A DNA stretch of 64,000 nucleotides from Baylisascaris procyonis (Eukaryota > Nematoda > Chromadorea > Rhabditida > Ascarididae): NCBI GenBank assembly GCA_037389465.1, contig JAZARR010000212.1, positions 4,921,001 to 4,985,000 of the forward strand, in the 5' to 3' direction. The translations under genes were made by a program, and so were the position numbers. This document shows positions 38,652 through 51,500 of this stretch, piece by piece. Every line of letters starts with the position of its first letter. Position 1 is the stretch's first letter. The notes under the pieces were generated by a model. That model saw only the letters and a program-made list of their open reading frames with translations. It was not told the origin of the DNA and ran no database searches.

Positions 38652-39644
38652 TAACACTTCTGTTTTTGTATGTGCTGCACTTGCATGAACGGCATTTTCC
38701 ATGTCTTCTGCTTTCTGCTGATTGCCTTTGGTTGCATCCGGTGATGTAGCGGTGGACTGTTTCGCCTAAAATTATAACGACCGTTGTACTTATGTTCGTT
38801 GGACAGGGAAAGGGCGGCTATCTGTATAAGCATTAGAGTATTAAGCGGATGAGTTGGTGATGTGCGTGAGATGCGAAGTTTTGAGGGAAAAGGGAGGAGG
38901 GCAGTCCAATAGAAGGATCCTGATCTTGTATTCAGAAGGAGCTCTCTTCTTCAGTACTTTTCCGATAACAGAGGTCTGATGTTAGGGGAAGAATGGAGGA
39001 TACAAGCAGATGTGGTTAGAGAAGATTGTGGTCAATACGTATTGCAGAGTGACGTTCGAACATTGAATGTACATTTATTTAATAACAGGAAACAAATGTT
39101 AATAACATAGGTGAAGAGTTGTTTTTTTCGTGAAGTGGAGGTTTTGTTTCTCAATTGTGACGATTTAAGTGAAGTTTTTATCAAGCATCAGAATTATGAG
39201 AGGAGTGAAGTGGAGAGGTGAACGATTCAAAGTAGTCGATTTGACGACGAGAACAGATATAATAGAAAGGAGTCGAGGAGTTCCAGCGGTCTCACTAGAG
39301 GAGGATGGGAAGAAATGTTTTTGTTTTTGTGGAGGAACAAACAAAAGGCATGAAACCATAGAAAATTATTTCTAGACGTTCCTAAAACTACGATCCGAGT
39401 GAATAGACATTCAATATGTAAGTACAGCAGTTGTGTGTAGGTCGAACGAAGCAACTCATCCGCAGCGTAAAAGCTGAAGGAATGAGTGCATCAGCGATAT
39501 CGGCAGAAGGAAGGCAAATTTTAAACGCGGCACTACGTGAAACTATCAAATTATATAGAGCATTATTTTGTGGTGTAAAATCTTTTAACGAGCTGAAGTC
39601 GACTTAGGCATTTTCTCGTCTTCAGTCGTTAGTGAAATATAAGT

Positions 39645-39851
39645 TTAATGCCGGCTAGCAGTGATTTTCATCAACAATTTTTCATGTAACTCCAACATTG
39701 GGTTGAATAGTTGTTGTTGCATTATGAGCATCTGTTCGTACATCCCAATTTTCTGCTCAAATACGGTCTTACGATCACTCGAATCTCGCGGGTCGACCAC
39801 TTTCATAGTTTCTTCCACTGGTACACCCAACACAGTCTTCTTCTTTGGCAT
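39645..39851 (-). CDS. Unidentified 68-aa Lys/Glu/Gln-rich helical protein or terminal exon
   Basis: Minus-strand frame from ATG at 39851 to TAA at 39645. It begins MPKKKTVLGVPVEETMKVVD and continues with a predicted amphipathic helix containing EQKIGMYEQMLIMQQQ and LELHEKLLMKI, a coiled-coil-like pattern. The composition is clearly more protein-like than the opposite strand. The same frame extends upstream to about 39946, and an acceptor TTATACAG at 39917-39910 could either receive a spliced leader, leaving a 58-nt 5' UTR, or join an upstream exon in phase 2. It lies between the BI-1 3' end and the acyltransferase start, on the other strand and divergent from the latter. No domain recognised. 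Confidence 0.55.
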   Translation of the reverse strand: MPKKKTVLGVPVEETMKVVDPRDSSDRKTVFEQKIGMYEQMLIMQQQLFNPMLELHEKLLMKITASRH

Positions 39852-40189
39852 TGCTACTTCAGACTTGGATAATTGAACACCACTCCTAGTCCGAAAGTTT
39901 TCTCTATGACTGTATAATGTGACGAGAAGACCGCATGAAGAAATTTTTTGTCAGGCCTAAGAGAAAAGCGGAACAATTTGGAGTCGCTACATTCATCTCC
40001 GATATTTATATGGGTGATATAACTGTTTCTTATAGATTCCAAGACTAAGCACTAATGTAGCTCGCTCATTTGGGAATGAAAACCTCCAGTTTTTTTTTTT
40101 TCACTCGTTAAATCTATTGGAGCAGTTTTCGAGCTCAGAATTTGGATTGGTCACCCCTTCCATTCTTCGCAGTCCCTTAAAATTGAAGG

Positions 40190-40198
40190 TGGTTGCAG
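40190..40198 (+). promoter_or_regulatory. Candidate trans-splice acceptor of the acyltransferase gene
   Basis: TGGTTGCAG ends one base before the start codon at 40200. An acceptor this close to ATG, without a recognisable upstream exon, is typical of spliced-leader addition. Confidence 0.5.
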
Positions 40199-40199
40199 A

Positions 40200-43100
40200 A
40201 TGGTGCTATCGAGTGTGGTTGCGGCGAATGAGATGCGTGCCGCACTTCCTGCCAGTTATCTTTCTCTGTCGATGGTTCCGTTCGCGAGTATCTCACTTGG
40301 CATGGGTGCTCTCAGTTGGTTTATCCCTCGACGAGTGTTCCTAGCAGTCGACAATCTCCTTTATTCATCCTATATGCGCATGTGTCTCTTCGTATTCGAA
40401 AATGTGGCTGCCACTCGCGTAGGTTTCCTTTATAAGTGAGATTGCCGCTTATTTGCACAAAGACTTTATATGTCCCCCAAATTATTCGATCTCTTTTGTT
40501 GAATACTACGAAATACTATCGATGGAAACACTCCCTTATGTGGGTTTCTGTTAACTCACAAGAGTTGCTTCCTGACTTTACAGAGGCAATGCTAGTCGGC
40601 ATAAAGGTGGAAGAATTTTTTGGCTACCTTGAGGCTCTGAAAAAGCAGCGCGATGGAATTTGTCTATTAGCACGACCTTAACAAACAGTCGATATCCTAA
40701 ACGAGCTCAATTATCAGCTTTTTAAATCGTTCGTAATACGCTACAAGGATTTATGCTGGCACCACCGGGATATGTTCAATTGGTAGTGATTGTCAAAATT
40801 TTGCGGGACATCAGCCGAGACCGAAAGTCCCCGAATGATTTTGCTTACCATTCCTTAAAAGGTAACAACTCGTTCGTTCATCTCCAAAATATTTTCAACG
40901 CTTTTTGAAAAAAAAAAAAAAAAAAACTTATTACATTCGCTTTACTCTCGAAATTTTTCTAATCGTTTTCAAACTTCGAAAAGTTTTTAGTCACTAAGTG
41001 AAGTTATCTTTGTAATGTTTACTTGGGCATTTTGGGCTCAAAAACCTTTTCACATGAAATGATTCATTAAGATACTACAAACGTTTTTCCTTGAAAAGAG
41101 CAACAAAGGCTCCTTTTAATTTTTTTTTTCAGTCGAAAAAAGCAAGAATTTTGGAAAAAGCTAATTTTAGACTTCGATACGGGAAGGGGATGGTTGATTC
41201 GGCTTTCCTGAAACGTCCAAATTTGCCCGACTTTAATTCGCAACATATGTAATTCAATTCCTGAAATTAGGAAGACAAAGAGCAGGAAAGACTTAGTTAT
41301 ACGTACTGTGTATGCATCCATTTAATCTCCTTTCCAGTTCTGAGCATCAATATTGAATTGAGGATTATAGTTTCAAAAAAAAAAAAGAAAAAAAAACAAA
41401 ATACGGACCTTTCTTATGGGCATTCGACATCTCCTTAAGAATGCGCCTTCAGTTATTTTTCCTCAAACGGGAAGCTTCCTTTAGAAGAGGAGAGTAATCT
41501 TTCTTCGTTAAAAGAACAAAGAAGACTACAGTGAAGTAGTGGAGTATAAGAATAACATAAATGAGCATTTACCATAGGTATATATTGGGAATGTATCATA
41601 AAATAGCATTTCAAAATATATTACAACATATTTTTTGTATCAGTTTTCTAAAATTTGGCATTTCTTGATGATTTATCAATAAACCATCCGGAAGGCAATC
41701 CAGAAAGAAGAAATAGTTTCATAGTTTCAAAGACTTTCTACTTTTGTCTAGGTTCCATCGATTATTTGTTGGGATTATCGGAAATTGTGCTACGATCACA
41801 AGATATTTCACCACGTCACCGAATGCCTTACTACTATCGAAATAATAAATGCGTATTGAGCATCTAATAAAAACCCTCAGCAGATTCCTCAAGAAAGAAT
41901 GTGATAAATCTTAATTTCTTTTTATCACATTTAAATTAGTTTCATTTCCAGATTAATTTTTATGGTGATATTGAATCGATATGTTCGAAACGTGAAAGTG
42001 CTATTGTTCTTTCCAATCATCAATCGAATGGTGCGTTGTTTTCCTCCTCAACGAAGTAAAATATTCGCCGAGCAATCGCATTTGAAAATAGCACAATTTC
42101 CGCATGATTATGATGCTTACCTCAAATTAAAAATGCATTCATTTTATAAAATAAGATCCTCAAAAGAGTCTCCATTTCCTGTCTGTTAATCACCAATACG
42201 AATTAAGCGAACACCATTGTGGAGAAAACTAAAATATACACATATCGAGTGGGGGTGGGTTAATACTTGGCTAGACGTTTGATTTCAAATCATGGTTATT
42301 CGGTGTTCGTGCAGCCGTTTTTTAAAAGGATTTCGCTCTTTTTTTTTTTTTTAAATATGGCCCACTGTCGTTTTGGTTCTCAACCGATAGTTGCGAATTC
42401 CTCCCCCCCTCCAAAAAAAAAAATTCACGGTTCTATTCAGATGTATCAGGATTTTTGTCACCGTTTTATAAACGTTTATTTTTGCAAAATTGTTTGCGGA
42501 TTGAATTTTGATGTGTTAAGAAAGGCCTTCTTCTTTGCTATTTCCCACCTTATCCCACTGACGAAATTCGATGGCACTATGAAAGGATAAACGAGTAAAT
42601 TTTATGAATAAAATCTTATGTAACAACGTCTGATCTTTTCTTTTTTTTAATACTCAGAATCGTTTTCATTTCTTCAAACTACGACAACAATATTATAGTC
42701 TCGTTCAGTTGATTGGGTGGTAATTACGATGTTGGCCAATCGTCAGCAAGGCAATGAATGTGGTTTGCGGTTTATGATGAAATATGCAATACACTATCTA
42801 CCTCTTTTTGGATGGTACACTTTCCAGGTTTATATCCTTTTCATCTTTTTTTTACTAATAAGTAGGCAATGCGATGCGTCTAATAGATATTGCTACAATA
42901 CTGAATGTCAATTCACCATTTGTTTACTGTTAAGTGCAGTTTTCTCAAATATTTAAAAGTAATAGGTTGACAATTAAACGCAAATATTCACCATTAAATA
43001 TTTATCTCTTAAAATGCCTTGCTTTTGAACTTCTCTCGCTTTAAATAAGTCTTTATTTCTGTTCATATAGAGTAACTCATTTCATTAGAGAGGTTATTTC

Positions 43101-46100
43101 ACCTTTCTCTTTTTAATAAGTGAAATGTTTTCTTTCTTCATTAAAGGAAACATTGAACACATATAAATGCGCTGGAGAATGTGAAGGTAGTAAGATAGGC
43201 GGAAATTTAGCAAAGAAAGTTTTAATTATGCAATAATTTTACTTGAGCGAGGTAATAGTTTAATAGCCGGATAATTTTCTATACTACTTTGAATTTCCCG
43301 AAGTTATGGAAAAGTATAGCAATAAAATTTTGAGTGCGTAAAAAACACTGAAAAATTAACTAACGGTGTTAACGATGCATCGCTTTAGCGGAAAATTAGT
43401 GGTATTAAAGTATCTTAGAGCGCTACACAGCATAAAATCGAATTTGTTCACAGTACATCTTCCAGTTTGTCGAACTGTTGAAAGGTTTGCTTGCAGCATG
43501 GTTTCATCTATGTGCGTCGTTTTGGTAATGTCGTATGGTCAGCAGTTGAGCGTCAGTTATCTTTTCTGAAGACGTTGAATGAGCCGTTTTGGTTGTTAAT
43601 TTTTCCGGAAGGAACTCGTTTCTCTCCGAAAAAACGCGCTATCATTGAGTCGAGCCGACTTTATTGCGAACGCATTGGAATTCCAGTTTGTTGTTCTTCA
43701 ATTCGTTTCTTCTTCCTTCTATTAGCGGCCGTATAGGCATTGTGTTTAATGTGGTATATTGGATCGTTATTGCTGGAAATAGGAACTTTGCACATTTTTC
43801 TTGGGAAGAGAGTTTCAAAAAGGGCTTTTCAAGAGCTCAAAGTAACATATGATTAAACGTTGCTTTCCAAAGGATTGTCGGTTTTAAGTGAACGATGCAC
43901 AGATGTGTCGGACTCTTTTAAATCTTATGGCACTCTTGAAAGCAGCCATGCATACCTCAAAGAGGTTTGTTATATGACTTGTGAAAAGCGATCTACTCGA
44001 AATGTGCGTCAATAAATGGTATCGGTCTCTCCGCCTATCAATATAAACTATTTGAGATCACCGCAATCCAATGTACTTGCCTCTTCACTTCAGGTTTTCC
44101 ACTGCCTATTTCCATATTCCAATTCTCTTTGATCTTTTTCAGCTTTTCAATAGTTGGTACGACTCGTAAATATAGATTGAGCGATTCAGATGAGCACTCA
44201 GTCATTTGCCTCACTTATAGCAATTTTCCTGTAATTTCTGCAATTGCGCGCTTGAAAATAGTTTCACTAAGGCGTTCGATAACCTTCTCACCCCTCGTAC
44301 CGCTGGTTTCATCCTTGCGTTGACGCATCTGAGAGGCTCGATCGACGCCATTTACGACGTCACCATTGCTTACGAACAAAGCAGGTATGCATGTTTTTCC
44401 TCACAACCTTTTTTTGTGTTATGGAATGGAAGGTGTTTGTGGTGCACAGTAATGACCAACATGAGTCGATTGCAATACATTAACCCCCCCCCCCCACATA
44501 TGCAAATTTTTCATTTAATCGGAACAGGATGAAGTTTTCAGTTGTCGTATGATTTCCAAAAAAAAAGTTTTAGTGTTGGAGAGGGAACGAAGAGAAGAGA
44601 GAAGATTGCGATGAAGTCATTTTTTTCGTGCTATTTCAGTGTAGCACTACAATGCACTTCAATAATATCATAAACCCGCTTACTATAATGTGACATTGCA
44701 GTATTAACTAAAATATTATTTTTATAATACTATTTTATGAAGCTGAACCTAGTTGAAGGCAGAAGGCCAATAAGGAATTCTTTTTATTTTCATTTCAACT
44801 GCTTGGTTCTCTTGAATTTCGAACTATAGCAATGAAAAGGCCGCCGATTCGTTGAATTCCTCAACTATAATTTTAACTGGGTAATGCTAGCCAAAAAAAA
44901 AGAGTACGGAATTCACACTCATGTTTCATCTTCATAAACGTTTTCATCTCTACGTTTTTATACTCATTCCACATAGTGGTGATTTAAGTGAAATAACGAG
45001 AAATAAATTTCGGTGATGTGGGCTGATCGGTAAATCTATCTGCTGGGAATGTTGTAAAATTGTTATTACCCTTAGGTGCATTTATTATTTCCCGACCTGC
45101 GCTGAGAAAATCAAATCGTATAAGTTGATGGAGGTTGAGGATATATTTCGAGATATTGACTAGTTGGTATTGCTATGCAAAGTTACGCATTTGAAATATC
45201 GATAGTGCAAATAAACACATTTTAGAGGAGTTGGACGAGAGAAATGTGCGCCCGATATGTTTGAATTTGTATGTAGCACGAATCCACAACGAACGCTGCA
45301 TATTCATATACGACGTTTTCCAGTCGATGCATTACCTAATGATGCACTACACATAAAGCAATGGCTTTTTGAGCGTTATCAAATTAAAAATGGGTAATTT
45401 TCAGTGTTAAATCGTTCATGTGTTCTGGAAATTCCTTATTGCTTAATACGATTAAGCTTATTTTAATTCTGTAAATGGTTTTTTTCTCAAAAATTATTTA
45501 ATTATGAGCACAGATGAAGAATATGAGCAAGAGTGCTTTTCATGCAGGTACATTCATACCTGGAAACTTGTTTAGTTACGGTTTACGCCGAATTAAATTG
45601 AACGCTATCATGTAGCGATATCTTTCCAAGAATTAAAGAATCCGTACTATTTTTTTTTTCACACAAAGGCATCTGTCTTTGGTGTGCTTCTCCTTGCACA
45701 TACGCTGATTTCGAAAAATTGTGAGCGGCATAAGCTTTCAGTCGTTTCATTATCTTTTTGTACGGGGAGAAGGGGAATTCGACGTTCTTCGTCGATTAGA
45801 ATCTCGTATGTCGTATAGCAACGAGTAAAACTGTAATGCCGTAAATTTTTCGTTGTCTGGAAGGAAAGCGAAAGTAATTTTTGCCAAAGTATTGATAAAA
45901 GTAACGCATTTAAACAGACTGTTTAAGTAGTTCTTGAATATTCTTACGGATCTTTGTATGCATGGTTATGCTCTACAATTTTTCACACGTTGGAAAACGA
46001 GCTGCTGTTGTGAGGTTGTTGAGAATGGAAAGGAGGGGAGGGATTGATCCTTTTTATCAAATTCTTTTGAGTAATTCTAAAATTCAAAAAGGGAATTCAG

Positions 46101-46456
46101 AAGAGGCTATATGGTCTGCTGTTGTTTAGTGCATCATAATGTCCTTGTCGACGTGCTCCCTCAACGGGAACTGGTTAGCGGCTGATCGTTTTTTTAAAGT
46201 CTATTTCACTTACTCGGTTTTACTGCATTATAAATTCAGGATGCTGGAAGCATTTTACAAAGGTGAAGGACTACCTGATCTGACTATAACGAATGCGCCA
46301 CGCATATCGTTTGCATTGACGATTCCGCCTTCTTTATTTTTCTTGAGTGCACTTATTGCACCATTCTTCAGTAAAACAATACGCAATATCTATTTGATAA
46401 CGTTGTGTTCATCACCGGCATTAATTTTATGGTTACGATTACGTCGTTGTGTTTAG
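40200..46456 (+). CDS. AGPAT5: 1-acyl-sn-glycerol-3-phosphate acyltransferase, AGPAT5/LCLAT type
   Basis: Membrane enzyme that transfers an acyl group to the sn-2 position of lysophosphatidic acid (or related lysophospholipids) in glycerophospholipid synthesis, at the ER or mitochondrial membrane. Exons 40200-40418, 41952-42030, 42709-42827, 43497-43685, 44272-44384, 45226-45393 and 46240-46456 keep frame and give 367 aa (human AGPAT5: 364). An N-terminal hydrophobic segment lies within residues 15-40. The catalytic HX4D motif is NHQSNVDW (His96, Asp101); HGFIYVRRFG starts at residue 140; the substrate-binding block is FPEGTR at 175-180; DAIYDVTIAYE is motif IV-like. A C-terminal pair of hydrophobic helices (FALTIPPSLFFLSALIAPFF and IYLITLCSSPALILWL) matches the family's tail. 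The acceptor of exon 5 (TTTCACTAAG) is atypical; intron 1 is the longest at 1.5 kb. Catalytic residues are all present, so it should be active. Confidence 0.95.
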
Positions 46457-47960
46457 AGTTGAATTACACGACTAATGACCAAGTCGGTCACCTTCATTCT
46501 AGGCTATTGATGGTATATTTTTAGTATTGATGTTCATGCATTTATTATTTGAATTCTTGATTGGTATTTCGTTTCATTCGTTTGTTTGTTTTTGTTGCCA
46601 TATATTTTGCTTGTTGTTTTTATTTTCTCGTTAAGCTTATTGTTATCGTTTAAAGGCATCAATGTATAGATAGATGGTAAAGATTTCTTTTGTGTAGCGT
46701 TTTGATTTATTGCTTTCGCGTAATGTTATCCACTACTCGTTTAATTGTATGATTATCCTTTGAAAAAATCCTTTAAGGAAAATGTTAGTTGATATTATCG
46801 AGTTTCTTTTTTGTTAGATTTTTTTTTTTTTTTTGGTTCTTTTTTCTTTGTTTCTGCAGAGGGGAGGAAGGAGGACAACTGCGTTCGCGAGGACTTATGT
46901 CCTGGTTTTTTGATGAATTTGCGCATTTTGCTACTTGCAAGATTTAAATTCTAAAAAAATCGTAACTATAGCTTCTTTCTTAGGTGTCTTATGCTGAATA
47001 TATATAGACTTTATAAAGTTGACGTGTCAGTAGAGATTGCTTTAATTGTTGATAGTGGTGCACTAAGGTGCGATTGATTTATTGTTATTATTGTCGGTTA
47101 TCGTTTTTGTTAACTCTCTTATTAATGAAAAAGAATTTATCTGTACAATTGATATGTTGTTAAATTGTTTCCGTCACTTTGCGCTCACCACTGTCATTGA
47201 ACTACTTTAGTTTTTATACATCGAATTCATTGATGCAGAAGGCCTTTATTGAAATGTAGTTGTCGATTTCTTTTGCATGACCTCTCTTGATGCTTCTCAA
47301 CTTATCGGTGATCATTGTCTGCCACAATTCTGAGGATACGGCCTCGTAGACTTCCGTCCGCAAACACTGCGAGTGAAGGTCTGCTGAGGTGATTCAGTTC
47401 CATATAAGAATCTTGGCTTTTGGTCACAGGTATGCAGCAAAGTTTTTTGCCAGGCATGAGGTCATTCGTGCAAAAAAGATGATGGATTCGCATACCCGCG
47501 AAATTGGGGCCTCCAATTGAAATAGAGAGTGAACAGTACTCGCGTGTACCGTTAAAAACATTAACGGCCCCAAAAGTTGGTAGCCCCATCGGATGACGGT
47601 TCTACCAGGATTCAAGGAAACCGTATCTGAGGGTGAACGAAACCTTTTTTAGGGGAGGGGGTGCGAACTAACTGGCAGACGTTTCAAATGGTCGTTAATG
47701 GGCGTAGTAAATTATGCGCAGTATATTCAACTATGCGTAGTAAATTCCTTTGGAAATGTGAACACATAATTGCGAATGAATCAATTGAAACATGCTGCCC
47801 TCATGGATGGAATATGAAAACGCATATTATATCAACTCTTCTGGCAAACCCTTTTGTGATGCCATTAGATTTTATGGTTTGGAATTGAAAATTTGAAGAA
47901 TTCCAGCCAATTTATTTGCCGTTCAAACTGAAATATAAGAGGTGGAATAAGAACGAAACC
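46457..47960. other. Convergent intergenic region with one GC-richer patch
   Basis: Separates the acyltransferase and bestrophin 3' ends. The first 800 nt are T/G-rich, 3' UTR-like. The patch 47300-47640 is GC-richer and open for 95 codons on the minus strand (contains GPNFAGMRIHHLFCTNDLM) but has no splice context or family I know; a decayed mobile element is plausible. Confidence 0.4.
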
Positions 47961-47966
47961 TTTATT
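47961..47966 (-). terminator. Poly(A) signal of the bestrophin gene
   Basis: AATAAA on the minus strand (TTTATT here), 80 nt beyond the predicted bestrophin stop codon at 48046. Supports the terminal exon chosen for that gene. Confidence 0.55.
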
Positions 47967-48045
47967 GTTTGAACAGTCGAACATGTTCGATCTCCAATTT
48001 AGTATGGTCAACAAAAGTTTGGATTTTTTTTTTAGTTTTGCATCC

Positions 48046-48442
48046 TTACTTATAGAGTTCAGTGACCTTTTCCACGTTGATAGATTGCCATCGGAGAAAG
48101 AGGTAACCGACCACTTGACTCAGCTCGCCAAATTCAAATGCTAAGGCCGAACGACGAAGGTTGCCCTCAATACTGGATAGCAGTTCTTTAGAACAATTAA
48201 AAAAAACTGCAATCTAGAAAAATAAACGTTTTCGTTGAAGTTAATGGCTAAAGAATCAATGAATATGTTTCGCATGAAAATAAAACATATTCATTAAAGG
48301 AGATTCCATCGACAACAAACAATTAAGAGCATTAGATGATGAAGTGTAGCGCCGCGAGGTCGATAGACGCACCTTTGAAGTTTCTTCAATATATACCTCT
48401 ATCACCATATGATTTCGCTGGAAATATTTGTCCTTACAATTC

Positions 48443-48507
<65 letters not shown>

Positions 48508-51500
48508 CTATAGAATAAAGTAAAAAATTGATAGATTATTTCGAAATCTCAATCTTACTTGTTTCTCGACAATACTACAGCACATATTAAACATTCTTGT
48601 AGACATTTGTTCACTGACTGCTGCAAATTTTTTTTTTGTCAACCACTAAGAGACAATTGCTTTGATGCACCCACTTTCCCTATCATGAGTTCCCAGACTG
48701 ACGACGAGATGATGAATAACAGCGAAATGTTTGAGAGGGAAAATGAACTGGTTTGGTGTTTTGCGACCATATCAAAAAACACAGGGTGACCTCATAGTAC
48801 TACCCAGCATTATCAATAATGTTAATTACTACTGTTGCTATTATTAAAGAAAATCTTTGAACTGTCCTTAATCTAGAGCTCCTCTTAATGGTTATGCATT
48901 CACCTTGGTGGGCAGCATCCTTTATTTTATGAAACTCATCTGTGAGCAAGCAATAGGTCGCGAATGAAAAAAAAAGCCTCACTTTGAGAGATGAAAGCAA
49001 ATGAAGAGTAAAATGAAACTAACTCATATCCTTTCCATTTTTTCAGCATTGCAGCACAACGAGCATGCCCATCTTCGACATCGTCCCTGTTGATCGGCTG
49101 GTACGATGGAACATGTCTAACTGGCCTATGCTGCTTTGTCTGACAGGAAAGACCTGTATGTGGAATTGCTTGTATCTTGTTATCGTTATTGCCCGACCAA
49201 AACGCATCGTTCTCGAGTGGTACTGCAAAGATGCAAAAGAATCTTTTTGAGCACGCGTATCGCATTAAATCGTAAGCTGTTTCAACAACTGGATTAGATA
49301 TTTTTTAAACGCAATTTCCAGGGAAAACATCCTCAACTGTGGGCATTCAAAGGAAATGAATGACGAGCAAAACATGACTTCTTTTACTTTTTCAAGCTTT
49401 TATAAATAAAAACCTGGGAAATTATAGTTTTTGGCCCATAGAATATGGTTTTCGGCCCATAGAAAATGACGGGCCTAACAAATGAACGCAACGTTCTTAG
49501 CTGTAAATTCGCTTTTTTTGACATACTATATGAGCAGCAGCAAAGAATTATATCATATTAAGACATTTCATTGAAAAGTCTAACATCTTTTGTGGGTGGA
49601 GATTGGTATTATTGCACCGAAAAAATACAGAAGCACTTTTTGAGGGTGACAAATAGAAAATGTAAAAATGAACAGAAGTAATGAAGTCTTGTGCTTGGCC
49701 ATCACGTCATCTCAATCCTAAGATACTTCACAGATCCTTACTTAGTATTGATGATTCAAATGATTGACATCGATAGAACTAACCATATTCAGCCATTTGT
49801 AGCCTGTTGACAATAGCGAATGAAGTGGCAACGTTTCTTTCGAAGATATAGTCGAGTTCGATATCATCGTCATCCATACCGAATGGCCGCATGAGATCTT
49901 GACCCACCTGTTGCACACGGATTACAATACTCTCCATCCACCTCAAACATCAGCATTGATCGTTTTTATTAGAAGCGCCTTTCGGCAACTAAATCTCAAC
50001 CTAATAGGAAGGAAATGACAATATTCAGCGTTGTTACTTGAAACTCGACGCAATTTGAGCAGAAATTGTTTGCATATTTTCAAAACAAACGTATAAAAAC
50101 ACCTATTATTGTGAGTACAACTTTGCTTTGAGAAATAAAAATATTCAGCATCATCGCTATCGATAAAATGCTACATTCCCTTAAATTTATTCATCAAAAC
50201 GTCCCACGTCTCAATCGTCAACTACTTTAGAAAATTTTTATTTTCCTGACTGATTTCTTACTTGGTATTTAGAAATTAGAACATTAGATCAACTGCTGGG
50301 AATACTCTTATAGAAAATGAGTAGACTAGAAACTGATGAAGATTGAATTTTTCTCTATGCTGATGTAATGAAAATATTCGAAATAAAAAAAAAATTAGCC
50401 GAAATAAATATAGAAAAAGTTTAGTAGAAAATGACAAATATACCTTAAACCATCCAACAAAGAAGAGAAATTGCACAATTGTGAATATCGGTACAACAAA
50501 GTCGACCTCGTAACGTTTATATTTCTTCTCTGGATCCAGAAATTGTCGTCCCAAAAGGCAAAACCCGAAATAGGCATATGTAGCGAGGGCAGCAACCTGT
50601 TTATTTCATTGCTTAAATAGATCAACGAAAAGAAAGAATATGGATTAGGTAGGATCTGTCTTGTGAGGCATTCAGCTAATTGTGCTGATCAATTCCCTTC
50701 TGAAAAATATCAATTGTTGCATAAACTATGACTAACAGCAATGAAAACGCATAGTTTTTATGCGTACGCCCTTTTCGCACTATACTATTTCAACCATACT
50801 ACCTTGCCAATTGATAAAAACCGAAAGCTTCAAAAATTTTACGCCATAAGGAAAAACTAAGGACTGCTGGGGAAAATCTAAAGAAAAGATTAGCAAAAAT
50901 TGGGGAATTCTGAGCAATCTGAACGCAATTTCTCGGCCCCTTAGCTTTTCTATTTCCCCTACAGTTGGAAGTGCTAAAAAATGGCATACTTGTCATGATT
51001 TTGACATAAGTATGGTCCACACCAATTTTTGGGCATTCTGGATCAGCCATCCTATCTCTTCTTTGGATGCCCTCAAATCGAACTTCACCTCTAGCTTTTG
51101 AACTTAGTCGGTGCCTATGATTACAACACCGTATGCTGCATCAGAAGTAGAAATTTTTGAAACTCTTAGTGACAGAAATGTGCCAACTAGCAGCACAAAA
51201 CTCATTTCAGTTACGATCTGAAAAGCGATAAGATATGGTTAAGTTATGCTCCTTTAAAAAGTTCTACGTACCAATTTAACTCACAGAAAGGATTAATATA
51301 TAAGTTGTTTGTTTATTATCAATGTGACGTTTCGGGAAAATATAATAGAATTGATAAGGGTGTACCTGAGTGTAAACGAGTGGTACGCAAACCCAATCAT
51401 GGCAAAACAATTTTCGAAGAGCAGATCGATATTGTTTCAACTCTTGTACAAATTGATTTGTTAATGATGCCATTGGCGCATTTTCTTTTATTTCATCGGC

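Noticed and set aside
38393..38833. 146-codon minus-strand open frame overlapping the last BI-1 exon
   Set aside because: No splice context, no recognisable domain, and it is antisense to a confident exon and its 3' UTR. Length alone is explicable by chance.
25138..46456. AP-2, BI-1 and AGPAT5 as an operon
   Set aside because: Intergenic distances are 1.7-3.5 kb, far beyond typical nematode operon spacing, and an opposite-strand gene appears to lie between two of them.
48800..49000. Extra bestrophin exon in the [12 protein letters not shown] frame
   Set aside because: Its phase does not match the preceding exon end at 49024; joining to 48172 does.
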